Assembly (NCBI GenBank): GCA_959347315.1
Contig: OY365814.1
Location: 33,342,349-33,406,348, forward strand
Length of the DNA: 64,000 nucleotides
From: Bimastos eiseni
Lineage: Eukaryota > Annelida > Clitellata > Crassiclitellata > Lumbricidae
Direction: 5' to 3'
Below the pieces are notes generated by a model. That model had not been told where the DNA came from and did no database searches. It saw only the letters and a program-made list of their open reading frames with translations. Positions 1-10,833 of this stretch are shown here, one piece after another; positions within the stretch are counted from its first letter, which is position 1, and every line of letters begins with the position of its first letter. Both the position numbers and the translations under genes were made by a program.

Positions 1-530
1 CTTTAATATTATCGTAGTAGATTTTAGTTTCAGCGTCTTTATTTTGTAAAGACCACCCACCGTAGGTGTTGGAAGGCAATTTTCGCGACACGGTCGCCTC
101 CCATTGCCATACCATTGCTTAACGAGTTTAATTTCGTACTTAAGTAGTACAGGATCATTAGCAAATAATCAATTATTAAGAGAAACAAGGAATATCGAAC
201 AGAGCGATATGCCATGCCCTAAAGCAAACTTGAAATAGACTTTATGTTGCTTAGTATAAGCATAAAGAGAAGAAAGGGAATTAATATTTTAGATTTGATT
301 GGGCTGTTTGCATGCTAAAAATGTGCAATTCATTATCTCTCCTCTTCCGCTGCCACTTTGGTTATTGCTTTTATTGTTGATCAGCTAGACCTGTGTCCCT
401 CTCTCAGTTGTGGGCTCCCATGAATCCGATTGCAAACCTTGGAGTGTGTTCTAGTATAATTGCACCATTTATTATTTTACCTATTGTGATAGTTTTAAAA
501 CTGCATTTAAGTTCAACTGTATTTGTTCAG
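1..530 (+). other. eIF4A3 intron, 5' part outside window
   Basis: AT-rich sequence leading into the first visible eIF4A3 exon. I see no open frame encoding the missing eIF4A3 N-terminus and no recognisable repeat, so the first coding exon or exons must lie upstream of base 1. Confidence 0.6.
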
Positions 531-603
531 GGTTTGAGAAGCCGTCAGCAATTCAACAGAGAGCAGTGAAGCCTATTGTTAAAGGAAGGGATGTCATTGC
601 TCA
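531..603 (+). CDS. EIF4A3: eIF4A3 exon a: Q motif
   Basis: Encodes [20 protein letters not shown] and on into the Walker A approach. The Q motif (F and Q that read adenine) is present. Acceptor ttgttcag, donor CA|gtaagt. The exon starts in phase 1 (last two bases of Gly), so at least one exon precedes it. Confidence 0.95.
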
Positions 604-3600
604 GTAAGTCGTATGTCGAATGTCTTGAAGCATTTGACAGGGTTTGGTTCTTACATCAATCAATCAAAAGACTTGATATAGCGCCCCTTCAAGATATCTA
701 CTCTGAATTGCTCAGACATACATTTGAGACAGAAAGGAATTGTTTGCTTGGTGAATAGAGACATATTTGAATATTAACTAAAAACGAGCAGCCAAGGCTT
801 GTATACATAAGCTATTTAACTTATTGCACTCTAACTATGGATTCATGGCTACTACTGTAATACTGTTTTGCGCAATAGACAGCAACAACAAAAACCAATG
901 CGAAGCAATTACAGCTTGTGAATGCGGAGAACTAATTTCACTGCATTGAGATTTCAATATGATATAATTCCGGTACGACTTGGATGGGACATTGATCACC
1001 TACGGGCATTAATCAAGTTGAACAGCAGGGTTTTCCTTTGCAACAGAGTAATTACTTTTCTATAAATTTATTGCTTAATCCTTAGCCCGTTTATGAAAAA
1101 ATTGAAGTCAGGCCTGTATTTTTTTGTCTAAACATGCTATTTTGTGCCTGAGCATAACTCACTGGTTTTAACTGAAAAATTTAAATGCAAAGATGTTTGT
1201 TGTTGTTTTTGTATATGACACTTCACTATGACCATAACGGTAAAGAAATGTACATGGAAATAAGCGATAAATAATGTTTCTCTGTATATAACACTGTGCA
1301 AAATGGAACATTGGAGTCTGATTGCCTTGAAGCCAGAAGTATTGCAGCCCATGCATTCGTTTCTCTGATGACATTTGAACCCAAATCTTCTGCAGAGAAG
1401 AGACTACTTGTGTTGCTAACAGAGACTTTTATACACTGTCCATAGATTTCCATCTAACGTGGAATTGTTAGACGAGTTGACCATCTGAGAATTATGTAAT
1501 CATAAGGTACCAATTTTTCGCCATTAGGATCATAGCCTTGACTTGGACGCTGTTGTGAATGCCATCTTCTGGGTCTAAAAGGCTGTCCGAAAAGTCTTCT
1601 CATAGGTATTCTGCAGGCTATCCTATTGTCAGAGCTCTGGAAGTTATGTAATCATAAGGTACCAATTTTTCGCCATTAGGATCATAGCCTTGACTTGGAC
1701 GCTGTTGTGAATGCCATCTTCTGGGTCTAAAAGGCTGTCCGAAAAGTCTTCTCATAGGTATTCTGCAGGCTATCCTATTGTCAGAGCTCTGGAAGTTCCG
1801 ATTCATTGAACGAATCGTTGTCTAAGACACGTTGTAGAACAAAGTTTGCATCACATGTCTGAAAGTTGCTTTTCTTGGCTGCGCTCCTCAGTGTCACAAA
1901 TTATCTCGGATTTGAACCCAAAATACCGATAGAATAACTCGAAAACACTTGAGAGACGCCATTTATTTACATAGACAATCTATCTTCTAGATAAATACCA
2001 AAGACTAATTATATAAAGCGAGATAATTTGTTGCAAATGGGTAGGGCTTGGCTAGGACTATCATTGGCAAATATATTCATGGCAAACGCTGGGGAATGGT
2101 TAGCAGCTGGCGAATATATTCGAGGTAAACAGGTTAAAGGATAAGATCAGGTGATCTGCATTAACCATGCTTGAGACTACGTTGATATGAGCGCAGACTG
2201 CACCTCTTTGTTACAGAGAGCATGGATGGTTGATTCTGACTTATTTCTGAGACATAAATCCTGGGCTAGCAAGGTCCGTACACGGGGGCCAGGCCGTGGG
2301 CTGTGCATTGTAGCTGCTGATTCATAGGCGCTGTTCTATTCCAGGGCCCAATCCGGCACGGGAAAGACGGCGACCTTCTCCATCGCCATTCTCCAAGGAC
2401 TCGACACCCAGATTCGCGAGACGCAGGCGCTCATCCTGTCGCCAACGAGAGAGCTTGCCAACCAAATTCAAAAGGTTTGTTTCTAACTTGTTTTACTCTT
2501 GTAATGCACGATGGTCTAGTTTAATTGCTGTGGGTCAGGGCCCATCCATATAATGTTATTACATATGCAAAGAATCATAGTTTTAGGCCTCCCTCAGCCC
2601 TCTCTGTTGCAACACATACATTTTGTAGACCCTCTCGCTCATGTATACGTACATCTGAGCTCTATCATCCAGGTAAAAATGGCTAGGGACATCTGTAAAA
2701 CATTGATTTTTTCATATTGATTTCTGTCAAACATATTTTACAGCTTACGTTTGTAAAGGCTTATTTGGATGCCATAATTAGACAGTTGTATTTTGCATAT
2801 GTAGTTTGCATACACATTTTTTGATATTTGCATACGTACACGTTTTTCGAGACCCTGCCATATGCACCCGTATGCAAAATCCGAAACCTTCCTCCTAATA
2901 TGTGGATGGGCCCTAATGCCATTGGTTGAAATTCCACCATGGCGAAGAGATGGTTGTGCCTCACTTGTGGACCTTGAAAGTTTGATTTGTTATTACTTGT
3001 GTCTTGTTGACTGGATGATGTCCTCATCTCTTTGGTTACGCTTTTCAGGTGATTCTTGCCCTTGGAGACTACATGAACGTGCAGTGCCACGCCTGCATAG
3101 GTGGCACAAACATAGGAGAGGACATCCGGAAACTGGACTATGGACAGCATGTCGTGTCTGGTACTCCTGGCCGTGTTTTTGGTGAGAGATCTTTCAAGCG
3201 TTGATTCAACTTTATAGATATAGCTCTTTGGTATTTAATACATATGATGAAAAGTCGTTTCTAAACTCATTGCTATCGCTTTAGTGTATAAAATAGTAGG
3301 ATGATGTCATTATTATTTTTATTATTATTTTTACCAAAGGTAGTTCTGATCCTTAAGATGATAAAATACATCCAGAGACAGAATAATTGGGTGATCTTGA
3401 ACGATTACGTCTCCTGTAACATACTCCGTTATTTAACAGAATTTTTTATCTATTTATTGTCTAAAGGTTTACATGAAAATTGATCTCTCAGGGTCATGAA
3501 TATTAATTAGTGGTGATGTCATGCCATGCCTTATTATTATTATTATTATGCATTTTTTAAGGTTCTCTATTTAATGACCAACAGCCAATCAATGGAGCTG

Positions 3601-6600
3601 AGCAATAGTGAGTGAAGTACACAGTGACCGTCTAAGGGGAAGAGGAGACTCGAACCCATACTCTCTGCATTGCAGGCATACTGCTCCAATCGATCGGCTA
3701 CCCTGACCCAATGACTTGATACTGGTTTTCTGCTTTAGACATGATCAAGAGACGTAACTTGCGAACGAGGGCCATCAAGATGCTGGTGCTGGATGAAGCA
3801 GATGAGATGCTAAACAAAGGATTCAAGGAACAGATCTACGACGTCTACAGATATCTTCCTCCTGCAACTCAGGTCATCCTCATCTCGGCCACGCTCCCTC
3901 ACGAGATACTCGAGATGACGAGCAAGTTCATGACAGATCCCATTCGTATTCTGGTCAAGCGGTAAGTTGGTTGCATGTTATGGGCGAGTGTTTTGGATGT
4001 TGAAGGTTAGTTGGTTGCACATCATGGGTAAGTTGGCTACATGTTACTGGTAAGTTTGCAACATGTTACGTGTAAGGTAATTGCATTCTTTTCCACTTGC
4101 CTTGGGCCTCTTGGCCGACTCAGTTGTAATGTAATGACTGCACATGTTGGTGGGAGATGAGATGATGAGGAAGTGGATTGGCCATCCACCCTCATGTACT
4201 GGGGTAAGAGAGTGGCCTGCTCATGGCTGAATCCGAGGCTTGTTTGAGGTACTGTTTGTTCATCAAGGTTACATGTTACGGGCAAACTAATTACACATTA
4301 CAGGTAGGCTTGTTATTACAAGTTACGTTTGTGTCGTATTGTTCTGTTCCTTCTCCGTCTCAGGACCAACTGTGGTGAAATGGTCTCCCCGAACATGGGA
4401 AGAACGCATCATCTCTGGAGGCATTTAAATCGCGACTCGAAACTTATCTTTTCAAACAATCATACAACTGTAATTGACATTTTTTCTAATGTACAGCGCC
4501 CTTTCTGTCGACCTCGACTGTGCTACGGTGCTATATGGATTGTCTTATTATTATTTTTAATAATATTATTAATTTCTCTGTTTTCAGTGATGAGTTGACT
4601 CTGGAGGGTCTGAAGCAGTTCTTCGTGGCAGTGGAGCGCGAAGAGTGGAAGTTCGACACACTGTGTGATCTCTACGACACGCTGACCATCACGCAGGCCG
4701 TCATCTTCTGCAACACAAAGAGAAAGGTTGGTCACCATGACAACTCTTTTGTGTGGCGCCATTGATCCTGTAACGGATGAGTGTTTACTAGAATGTATGT
4801 CAAACCGTATGTGGTTAAAGGGCATGAAGAGATTTCTTAAATGCATTAGGACTTGAAGAGATTTATTCACATCATTAGCACTCTATTGAAATTTTAACAT
4901 TGACATTGAAATAATGAAGGAAGCTTTGCATAATTTTTCTCTAATGAATAATTTTCTTCATGTTGTTTTTCCATATTGAAGAGAATTCTTCACTTCCTTT
5001 TCCCAAAATGAAGAAATCTCTTCATGTGCTGAAGAAATTCTTCATGTCCTTTTCCTTGAACAGACATTTCCTCTCAAGAAGAAGATTTCTAACAATTATG
5101 TAGCATTTGTATAATCTCTGACAAACTCTGGAAAATTGGTGTTCAAATAGTGCTGCTCTGCTGGATAGGTTCCTAATACGGCTATGATATCAATCCTTAA
5201 TTCACCAACCAATGGAAGCATAATACAAGATCATTATATATAAAAACTAGATGCTTGCTATTATGTTGGTCTACGGGTTTTAGCTTATTTCTACATTTCA
5301 TATAATCTTACGTTGTTTTCGATTCTCTGTTCAGGTTTTTCAAGTTCACTCAACGTTTTGTGCTATTAGCGGACACTGTTGTTGTCTTTCAGGTTGACTG
5401 GTTGACTGAGAAGATGCGGGAGGCCAACTTCACCGTTTCATCCATGCATGGTGATATGCCACAGAAGGAGCGTGATGCTATCATGAAGGAGTTCAGGGCC
5501 GGAACAAGGTGAGAGGTCATGACCCAGGGTTAACCAAAAATGGTCAAGCAATCTTAAAACAGAATTAATATTCTGTACTAATTATGAAGGTATTAAAATA
5601 TAAATTGATAGTTTATATTTATTGAGAATTAATTAATATAAGAATTTATAGTTTGCATTAGTTGAGAATAAGAATTAATAGTCTGCTCTGATTAGTAAAT
5701 AATTAACAAAAGAATGACTAATTTGCATTAATTGAGAATTAATTAAAATAAGAATTAATAGTTTGATGTGATTTCGTTTTAGTCGTGTTCTGATATCGAC
5801 GGATGTGTGGGCGCGTGGAATTGACGTACAACAGGTGTCACTGGTCATCAACTATGATCTGCCGAACAACAGAGAACTGTACATCCACAGGTGGGAATTT
5901 CTTCACATTCTTTTCACAAAATGAAGAAGTAGTCTCTTCATGCCCTGTTTGTATGATTAAGAAATCTCTTTAAGTTTGTACATAATGAAAAAATCTCTTC
6001 AAATCATGATAAAATGATTAAATCTCTTCAAATCCTCACATTTTGAATGACTCTCTTCAAATCCTCATGCAATGAAGAAATCTCTTCAAGTCCTCTCATG
6101 CAATGAAGAAATCTCTTCATGCCCTTTGCCAGTAATGAAGAAATCCCCATGTCTTGTCCATGTGATGAAGAAATATCATCATGCATCGTGTAATGATTAA
6201 ATCTCTGCTTGTCTGTCTTTTCCCATCACAAAAATCTGTCCATCTCACATAATAATACATCTCTTCACTTCCTTGTTTTATGCGATTAAGAAATGTCTTC
6301 ATGTCCTCACCAATAGCCCCTAATGCCTGATAGTTGAAGGCCCTTACAAACAACCCCAAATGTCTGATCATCGACTCTTCAGCCCGATTAATCGGACATT
6401 GTAGAATTGGACGTTCTGGTCGATTTGGACGCAAGGGAGTCGCGATCAACTTCGTGAAGAACGACGACATCAGAATTCTTCGCGATATCGAGCAGTACTA
6501 CTCGACACAGATCGACGAAATGCCGATGAATGGTAGGATTGATTTTCTTTTACAGATAGGGTTTTGTCAGTGGTTCTCGACCTTTTTCCACTTAGAGCCA

Positions 6601-7505
6601 TTTTTTTATTTAGTTGGAGGACATTATGGGCCACAAGGTTAAAAAAATTATTTACAATTTAAAAGTTTTACAAATGAATTGAGATTAAGAGAGAACTAAT
6701 TGGAAAGGGAATAAAAGGAGATGAGTTAATACATAACTGTTAAAATATAATTATTTATATTTGAAAATAATTATTCTGTAAAATATTCATTTATTGTATG
6801 TATATTTTTTTATATCTTTGATAGGTCGTGGGCCACTTTTGGCCCGCGGGCCACAGGTTGGGAATCGCTGGGTTATGTGATAGTCTGGGGTTTAGTTTGT
6901 TATACTGCTGACCAAGAGGTTGGAGATTCATATCTGTGGCAGAAATTTACGCCCCCTAGCCAACATCTGCCACCTGGCAGTGCCAGTCCAAAGCCTGGAT
7001 ACAGTAGGAGGGCGACGCTGATGGACTTTATTATCACACCGTGTCGTTAAACTGAAATTAATGCTGCTATGTCAATTGCAAACATCCATGTAGACATCTT
7101 TAAAACATTTTCTTATTGAAATACAGTGTCCAATTGTCGTCTGAGTGGTGCCATAAAGATATTCAATTGTTATAGTAGCAGTTTGATCCCAGCAAAAGAG
7201 TGCATTTGAAATCCGTGTTTTCAGGTGCCAAACACGGAGATACATGTTATCTTCTCCAGATATTGAACAAAGTTTTTGCTGATGTCTGTCTCGAATGATC
7301 TTCTCCATCGCTATAAAGGGCTAAGCTAATGACTGTCTTCTGTCCATCAGCGTCTCGCTGTTTAAAGTCGTTTATTTTTCCCTGGGTTTCCTTGCTGTGT
7401 AGTTATTCTGTAAGAGGCGTTATATGCATGTAAAGATGCAATACTCTTGTTGTTTATTGTGCTAATCGTTGGTTACTTCTTGTTTCAGTGGCTGACTTAA
7501 TCTAA
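531..7505 (+). CDS. EIF4A3: eIF4A3 DEAD-box RNA helicase, 5'-partial, nine exons
   Basis: ATP-dependent DEAD-box RNA helicase of the exon junction complex core. In the family it clamps spliced mRNA with MAGOH/RBM8A and acts in NMD and mRNA localisation, in the nucleus and cytoplasm. Coding joins: 531-603, 2345-2474, 3049-3181, 3739-3961, 4588-4726, 5393-5508, 5783-5890, 6405-6532, 7489-7505. All junctions are GT-AG with matching phases. The visible 355 codons correspond to human residues ~57-411 with no length change. Motifs in order: Q motif (FEKPSAIQ), Walker A (AQSGTGKT), [27 protein letters not shown] and [13 protein letters not shown], ending VADLI-stop. The C-terminal [19 protein letters not shown] is the eIF4A3 signature and separates it from eIF4A1/2. 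The start codon and about 56 codons are missing upstream. Confidence 0.97.
668..725 (-). repeat. R2 SINE-like tail, eIF4A3 intron
   Basis: On the minus strand it reads GAGTAGATATCTTGAAGGGG then CGCTATATCAAG, a 3' end shared by many copies in the window. Confidence 0.6.
1492..1795. repeat. Perfect 152-bp tandem duplication
   Basis: Bases 1492-1643 and 1644-1795 appear identical by eye, head to tail, inside an eIF4A3 intron. The lack of divergence points to a recent duplication, or to an assembly artefact. Confidence 0.9.
2345..2474 (+). CDS. EIF4A3: eIF4A3 exon b: Walker A and PTRELA
   Basis: Encodes [18 protein letters not shown] and then [14 protein letters not shown]. Motif I (GTGKT) binds the phosphates; PTRELA is motif Ia. 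The usual Ala before PTRELA is Ser here. Confidence 0.96.
3049..3181 (+). CDS. EIF4A3: eIF4A3 exon c: GG and TPGR motifs
   Basis: Encodes [19 protein letters not shown] and then [10 protein letters not shown]. Motif Ib (TPGR) contacts RNA. Donor G|gtgaga. Confidence 0.96.
3525..3715 (-). mobile_element. tRNA-derived SINE (family T1)
   Basis: The minus strand begins with a tRNA-like head: a box A-like stretch (TAGCCGATCGATTGGAGC) near 3690-3710 and a good box B (GGGTTCGAGTC) near 3645-3660. The body then contains CCCTTAGACGGTCACTG and the element ends in an (ATA)n tail near 3530-3550. The body is shared with the copy at 33965-34080. Confidence 0.65.
3739..3961 (+). CDS. EIF4A3: eIF4A3 exon d: DEAD box and SAT
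   Basis: Encodes [20 protein letters not shown], the DEAD box (VLDEADEM), the SAT motif (LISATLPHE) and PIRILVKR. This is the ATP-hydrolysis core of RecA domain 1. Confidence 0.97.
4090..4250 (+). repeat. Distal part of R1-like repeat
   Basis: Contains GGCCATCCACCCTCATGTAC after a GAGGAAGTGGATT run. The same string occurs in degenerate form near 8380-8450 and 26300-26345, so it probably belongs to the longer form of the R1 repeat. Confidence 0.4.
4335..4563 (+). mobile_element. LINE ORF C-terminal tail fragment
   Basis: One frame reads [19 protein letters not shown], the ending typical of CR1/L2-like non-LTR ORF2 proteins (a W-x-SLP stretch, then FKxxLKTYLFxxAY). It is followed by a tail containing GGTGCTATATGG and TTATTATTATT. 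Only the last ~45 codons remain. Confidence 0.65.
4588..4726 (+). CDS. EIF4A3: eIF4A3 exon e: inter-domain linker
   Basis: Encodes [20 protein letters not shown] through [10 protein letters not shown], the linker between the RecA domains and the start of domain 2. Acceptor ttttcag, donor AAG|gttggt. Confidence 0.96.
4785..5090. repeat. Palindromic GAAGAAATCTCTTC satellite, copy set 1
   Basis: Degenerate units of GAAGAGATTTCTTC/GAAGAAATCTCTTC spaced by short CATGTCCTTTT-like runs, in the intron after exon e. Each core is close to self-complementary. Confidence 0.7.
5393..5508 (+). CDS. EIF4A3: eIF4A3 exon f: RecA domain 2
   Basis: Encodes [20 protein letters not shown], then [18 protein letters not shown]. 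The MHGDM segment is typical of eIF4A paralogues. Confidence 0.96.
5783..5890 (+). CDS. EIF4A3: eIF4A3 exon g: motif V
   Basis: Encodes [20 protein letters not shown] and [15 protein letters not shown]. Motif V (ARGID) is intact. Confidence 0.96.
5895..6310. repeat. Palindromic GAAGAAATCTCTTC satellite, copy set 2
   Basis: About 12 units of roughly 30 bp of the form TGAAGAAATCTCTTCATGCC in the intron before exon h. This is the same family as at 4785-5090; two exons lie between the two arrays. Confidence 0.8.
6405..6532 (+). CDS. EIF4A3: eIF4A3 exon h: motif VI
   Basis: Encodes [20 protein letters not shown] to DEMPMN. Motif VI (HRIGRSGR, with the arginine finger) is completed across the splice junction. 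Confidence 0.96.
6533..7488 (+). other. Last eIF4A3 intron
   Basis: Contains a segment at 6590-6880 with the words GGGCCACAAGG and GGCCCGCGGGCCACAGG, which resemble transposon terminal sequence (GCGGGCC with a nearby inverted GGGCCAC), followed by an antisense R1 copy at 6971-7054. No coding signal. Confidence 0.4.
6971..7054 (-). repeat. R1 dispersed repeat
   Basis: The minus strand matches the R1 core: CGTCGCCCTCCT, ATCCAGGC, GGACTGGCACTGCCAG. Antisense to eIF4A3. Confidence 0.75.
7489..7505 (+). CDS. EIF4A3: eIF4A3 terminal exon (VADLI-stop)
   Basis: Acceptor tgtttcag followed by 17 coding bases completing Val and encoding ADLI then TAA. This is too short for ORF detection, but it is the exact eIF4A3 C-terminus in the expected phase. 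Confidence 0.93.
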
Positions 7506-8060
7506 AAGATTCTTAGTTACGGTGAGATGAAGACCAGAGACAAGCTTGATGCGAACATTCTGACATTTTTCTCAACTCGAAACGAGAGTGGTTCTCAGAG
7601 ACTCAAGCAGCGGTGTGGCTGTTTTACTTTGACAGTTTTTCTGTTATGTGAGACAGAACTCGAATCTTCTTTTAAACTTTCCAAACAGTGCACTGACGTT
7701 CTGGGCTGGAGACATTTGTTTTGCGTTTGTTGGAGCATTTCGAAAGGCTCTACATAATGGCAAATTATTTTGTGTTGCTTTCTTGAGTAATTCGTTTAGC
7801 AAGCAAGGAGAGGTGTTTTTGGTATATGTTGAGAACGAAAACTTTTGTAAAAATTTCAAGCTACAGTCAACGATTTTGTGTAGTAAAGGCGGGGTTTGGT
7901 GTTCAGAGGAATTTCCTTCTTGGGTGTTATAAAAAAATCCATTTATCCAAGTATGTATTTGGGATTTTATAGAGGGCATGTTGAAGGTGTTGCGGGTATG
8001 GTTATCGAATTGAATTAGTGTGATTTAAATGAGACCGTTTGGAGCCCATCCTCACACCGA

Positions 8061-8163
8061 ACTCTGGCACTTTTTGTACTCGAACATTGCGAGTCCCAAG
8101 CCTGGATAAAGGAGGAGGGTAACGCTAATAATCATTGTTATCACATTGTCTATAAACTGCAAC
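8061..8163 (-). repeat. R1 dispersed repeat
   Basis: The minus strand carries the R1 core (ACGCTAAT region, CCCTCCTCCTTTATCCAGGC, TTGGGACT). Confidence 0.75.
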
Positions 8164-8529
8164 TACCCCCACCTTGCCTCTTGCCTTTACGCGTATAGCT
8201 TATGACAGTACCCTCCCAATTCCCTTTGACAGCGGATTACGGGATCGGCCACTATGTCCCACTAACCCTACCCTTTCTGAAGAGCTGAAACATATGTGTA
8301 GTTTCAGTTTAATGACACTGATGACAGGTCATTTGCGTCGTCCTCCTTGGCACTCTTATCCAACTGCTAAAACGAGGCAATCTGACAGTCGGTGGCAAGC
8401 TCAGACAGCGAGGAAGAGGACTGGCCATCCGTCATGTACCTATGCTGAAACCAAGAAAATTAAGTTGCTGGCTCTTTGTGTCCGTGGCTGGGGTTTAAAA
8501 GGGATTATTCCTTTTGTACTGTAGTGTAA

Positions 8530-8760
8530 TCACTAATCAGGTATTGATGTAGCGTCGCTTAAATCAGAAGCGCTTTGGGCAAGGGAACAGGAAAGTCTTA
8601 AGGCGTCTTCGAAACTGTCAAGGTGACGGTAATTCCAGGTGCAGGCACTGTGGAAGACAGTTTCGAGCTGTAGGACCAACACAGGCAGAGCTCCTGGACT
8701 GGCTCATAGCAGAGCGCATGCACGGAGCAACAAGAAGGCCACGAGTGGAAGATCGCAAGA
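8530..8760 (-). mobile_element. Degenerate LINE tail
   Basis: The minus strand contains CTTAAGACTTTCCTGTTCCC, aligning by eye with the better-preserved tail at 13190-13400 (GAAGACTTTCCTGTTCTTCG). Frames are broken. Confidence 0.4.
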
Positions 8761-8974
8761 AGGCCGTTGACAATGGCGGACAGAGGTGTAAGGCAACGGC
8801 GTATAATTTTATTATAAGGTACAGATGGTCTTGTGGCCTATGTGAGTAAAGAGAAAACAGTTACAGCACATCGCTTAGAATGGTTCGTAATAGCTGTTAC
8901 ATCTGTCATAGGTCCTGCGGCAATCTAGCCAAACAACCTGTGCGCTTCTGTTTAGACCACTTCTCTCTCTCTCT

Positions 8975-9114
<140 letters not shown>

Positions 9115-9400
9115 GACTAAGTTTTTAATTACCCGCCGACCGTCACAACAACACCTTGCGGAAGAGAGCTGACGAACTAAAGATACGACCACAATCTGTG
9201 TTTGAGTACACAATTGAACATTTATATTGAGCCTCATCACCTCATGTTTGTACGGCTATGCCGACGAAAATTGCGTCAGTGCCCTAGATCTTCAGCTGTG
9301 ACTGATTTTGCATCCGGGTCTTTTGCAGCATTGTTGCTGATTGTGCATGTGTGTATAGGTGTAGCCTACGTATATCAATTTATATAATATGATGATACCA

Positions 9401-9432
<32 letters not shown>

Positions 9433-9729
9433 ATATAATTATGCATAATTATATTTATGGGCCGTATAAACAACAGACCCAGACGCTACATATTGCATGT
9501 GCACGCGCGCATCGGCCGTCTTGTCTCTTCTCTAATTGCTCCCTCCCTCCCTCCTCCCTCCCTCCCTCCCTAGCAGCAGGGACGCAATTGCGCCACTCGA
9601 GTGCGTGCGTCTGACGGTGCAAGTCTCCGTAGGCAGCTGAAGGAACATGTGCGGAAAAGTGCACGACAAACGCTAGAACACCGGGAAGCAGAAGTTTACG
9701 GCGTAGCTATAGGGAAAGCTGACCTTATA

Positions 9730-9775
9730 ACTGACGCAACGCTCGCGAATAAGCTGGTGCCCTGCGCTACGATTT
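9730..9775 (-). repeat. R4 short dispersed motif
   Basis: The minus strand reads AGCGCAGGGCACCAGCTTAT followed by TCGCGAGCG. The same string occurs at 21048-21078 (+) and, degenerate, at 57240-57270 (+). Confidence 0.55.
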
Positions 9776-10106
9776 TGAGAGCGCATGAGAACTTTGGATT
9801 TTTCGATACGATTACACAACGTATAGTGAATGCTTTCATTTGCGAAAGCAGCATTCTGTAATAGTCTGTAATGAACGACGGAGGACGCTGACAGCGTGAG
9901 TAAATCTGAACTATAATTGTAAATAAAAGCAATAAGCTTATTGTGTTGTATTGTGGAATACACCAATTTGTACGTAAACCACTTGCTAAGGCGCAAGATA
10001 AATTTTGTTTTACAATTACGCGTCGTCACGTAAATGTAGGTATGGCGCAGCTGCAGAGGTTGATACTTGATATGGTGCTTCCCGCCAGCCGAGCATCCAG
10101 AATTGT

Positions 10107-10412
10107 TCACCAATGCATAACGTTGTACCCGTTGGGCACGAGTGAAATTATCGAACCGCACATAATTGGATTATCGATTAGCGACTGATTTTCCCATACT
10201 CCTGCAGTCCGTCGAAATACCTGTCCGACACATTGACCCCCTATATCCCATTGGCCTGGCAGATGTAGGCGCCCGTTGCATTGAATGCCATGGCCAAAGC
10301 CTTGAATATAGATGATGGTATTAGCGTTGATGCCAAAATCCTCAGCACGTAAACCATGTTGGCTAGTAGTTGCTGCAACATTCATGACGTACATGTAAAT
10401 ATTAATACCCAC
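10107..10412 (-). other. Unassigned 101-codon minus-strand open frame
   Basis: Peptide segments such as GINANTIIYIQGFGHGIQCN and GRLHLPGQWDIGGQCVGQ look non-random (Gly-rich, spaced Cys). An internal donor (CAG|gtattt) and possible acceptor (gttgcag) could make part of it an exon. I recognise no family. It lies just upstream of the GRXCR promoter, on the opposite strand, and could be repeat-derived. Confidence 0.25.
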
Positions 10413-10653
10413 ATTTATATAGCGCTGGCGCAGCCTCGACTCTTGTTAATTTGTCAAGTGATTGATGCCTGTTAATGGGTGCAAAATCCATGCAATGTAG
10501 GCCTTTAAGAGATGTGCAACCCTTTATCATAACAAAAACTTATAATTTTCATATAATTATGTTAGGCTAAATGTAAACAACGCGTATGCATAGCCTGTAC
10601 TTGTTGTTGTAAGTATACAGTGAAGGGAACGTCAATTACCACAAGGATGGAGC

Positions 10654-10661
10654 TATATAAA
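10654..10661 (+). promoter_or_regulatory. TATA box of GRXCR gene
   Basis: TATATAAA 173 bases upstream of the first in-frame ATG (10834) of the GRXCR gene. Transcription would be expected to start near 10685. An out-of-frame upstream ATG lies at 10779. Confidence 0.5.
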
Positions 10662-10833
10662 CGTTCAGGCATATGCAATACAATTAAGTTAGCGATTACT
10701 TAGCTTGTCTAAGAACACCGTAGCTTTTATAACTAACCTTTGTGTAGGTGTTGTGCTGGGAACATATAATAGTACAACATGCCTGTCATTTTTTTCAAAC
10801 CTCATTTCTCTTTATGTGAAGGGTGTAACTCGA

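Noticed and set aside
1137..1453. Overlapping minus-strand frames of about 70 codons
   Set aside because: Different frames of the same AT-rich intron with no protein similarity.
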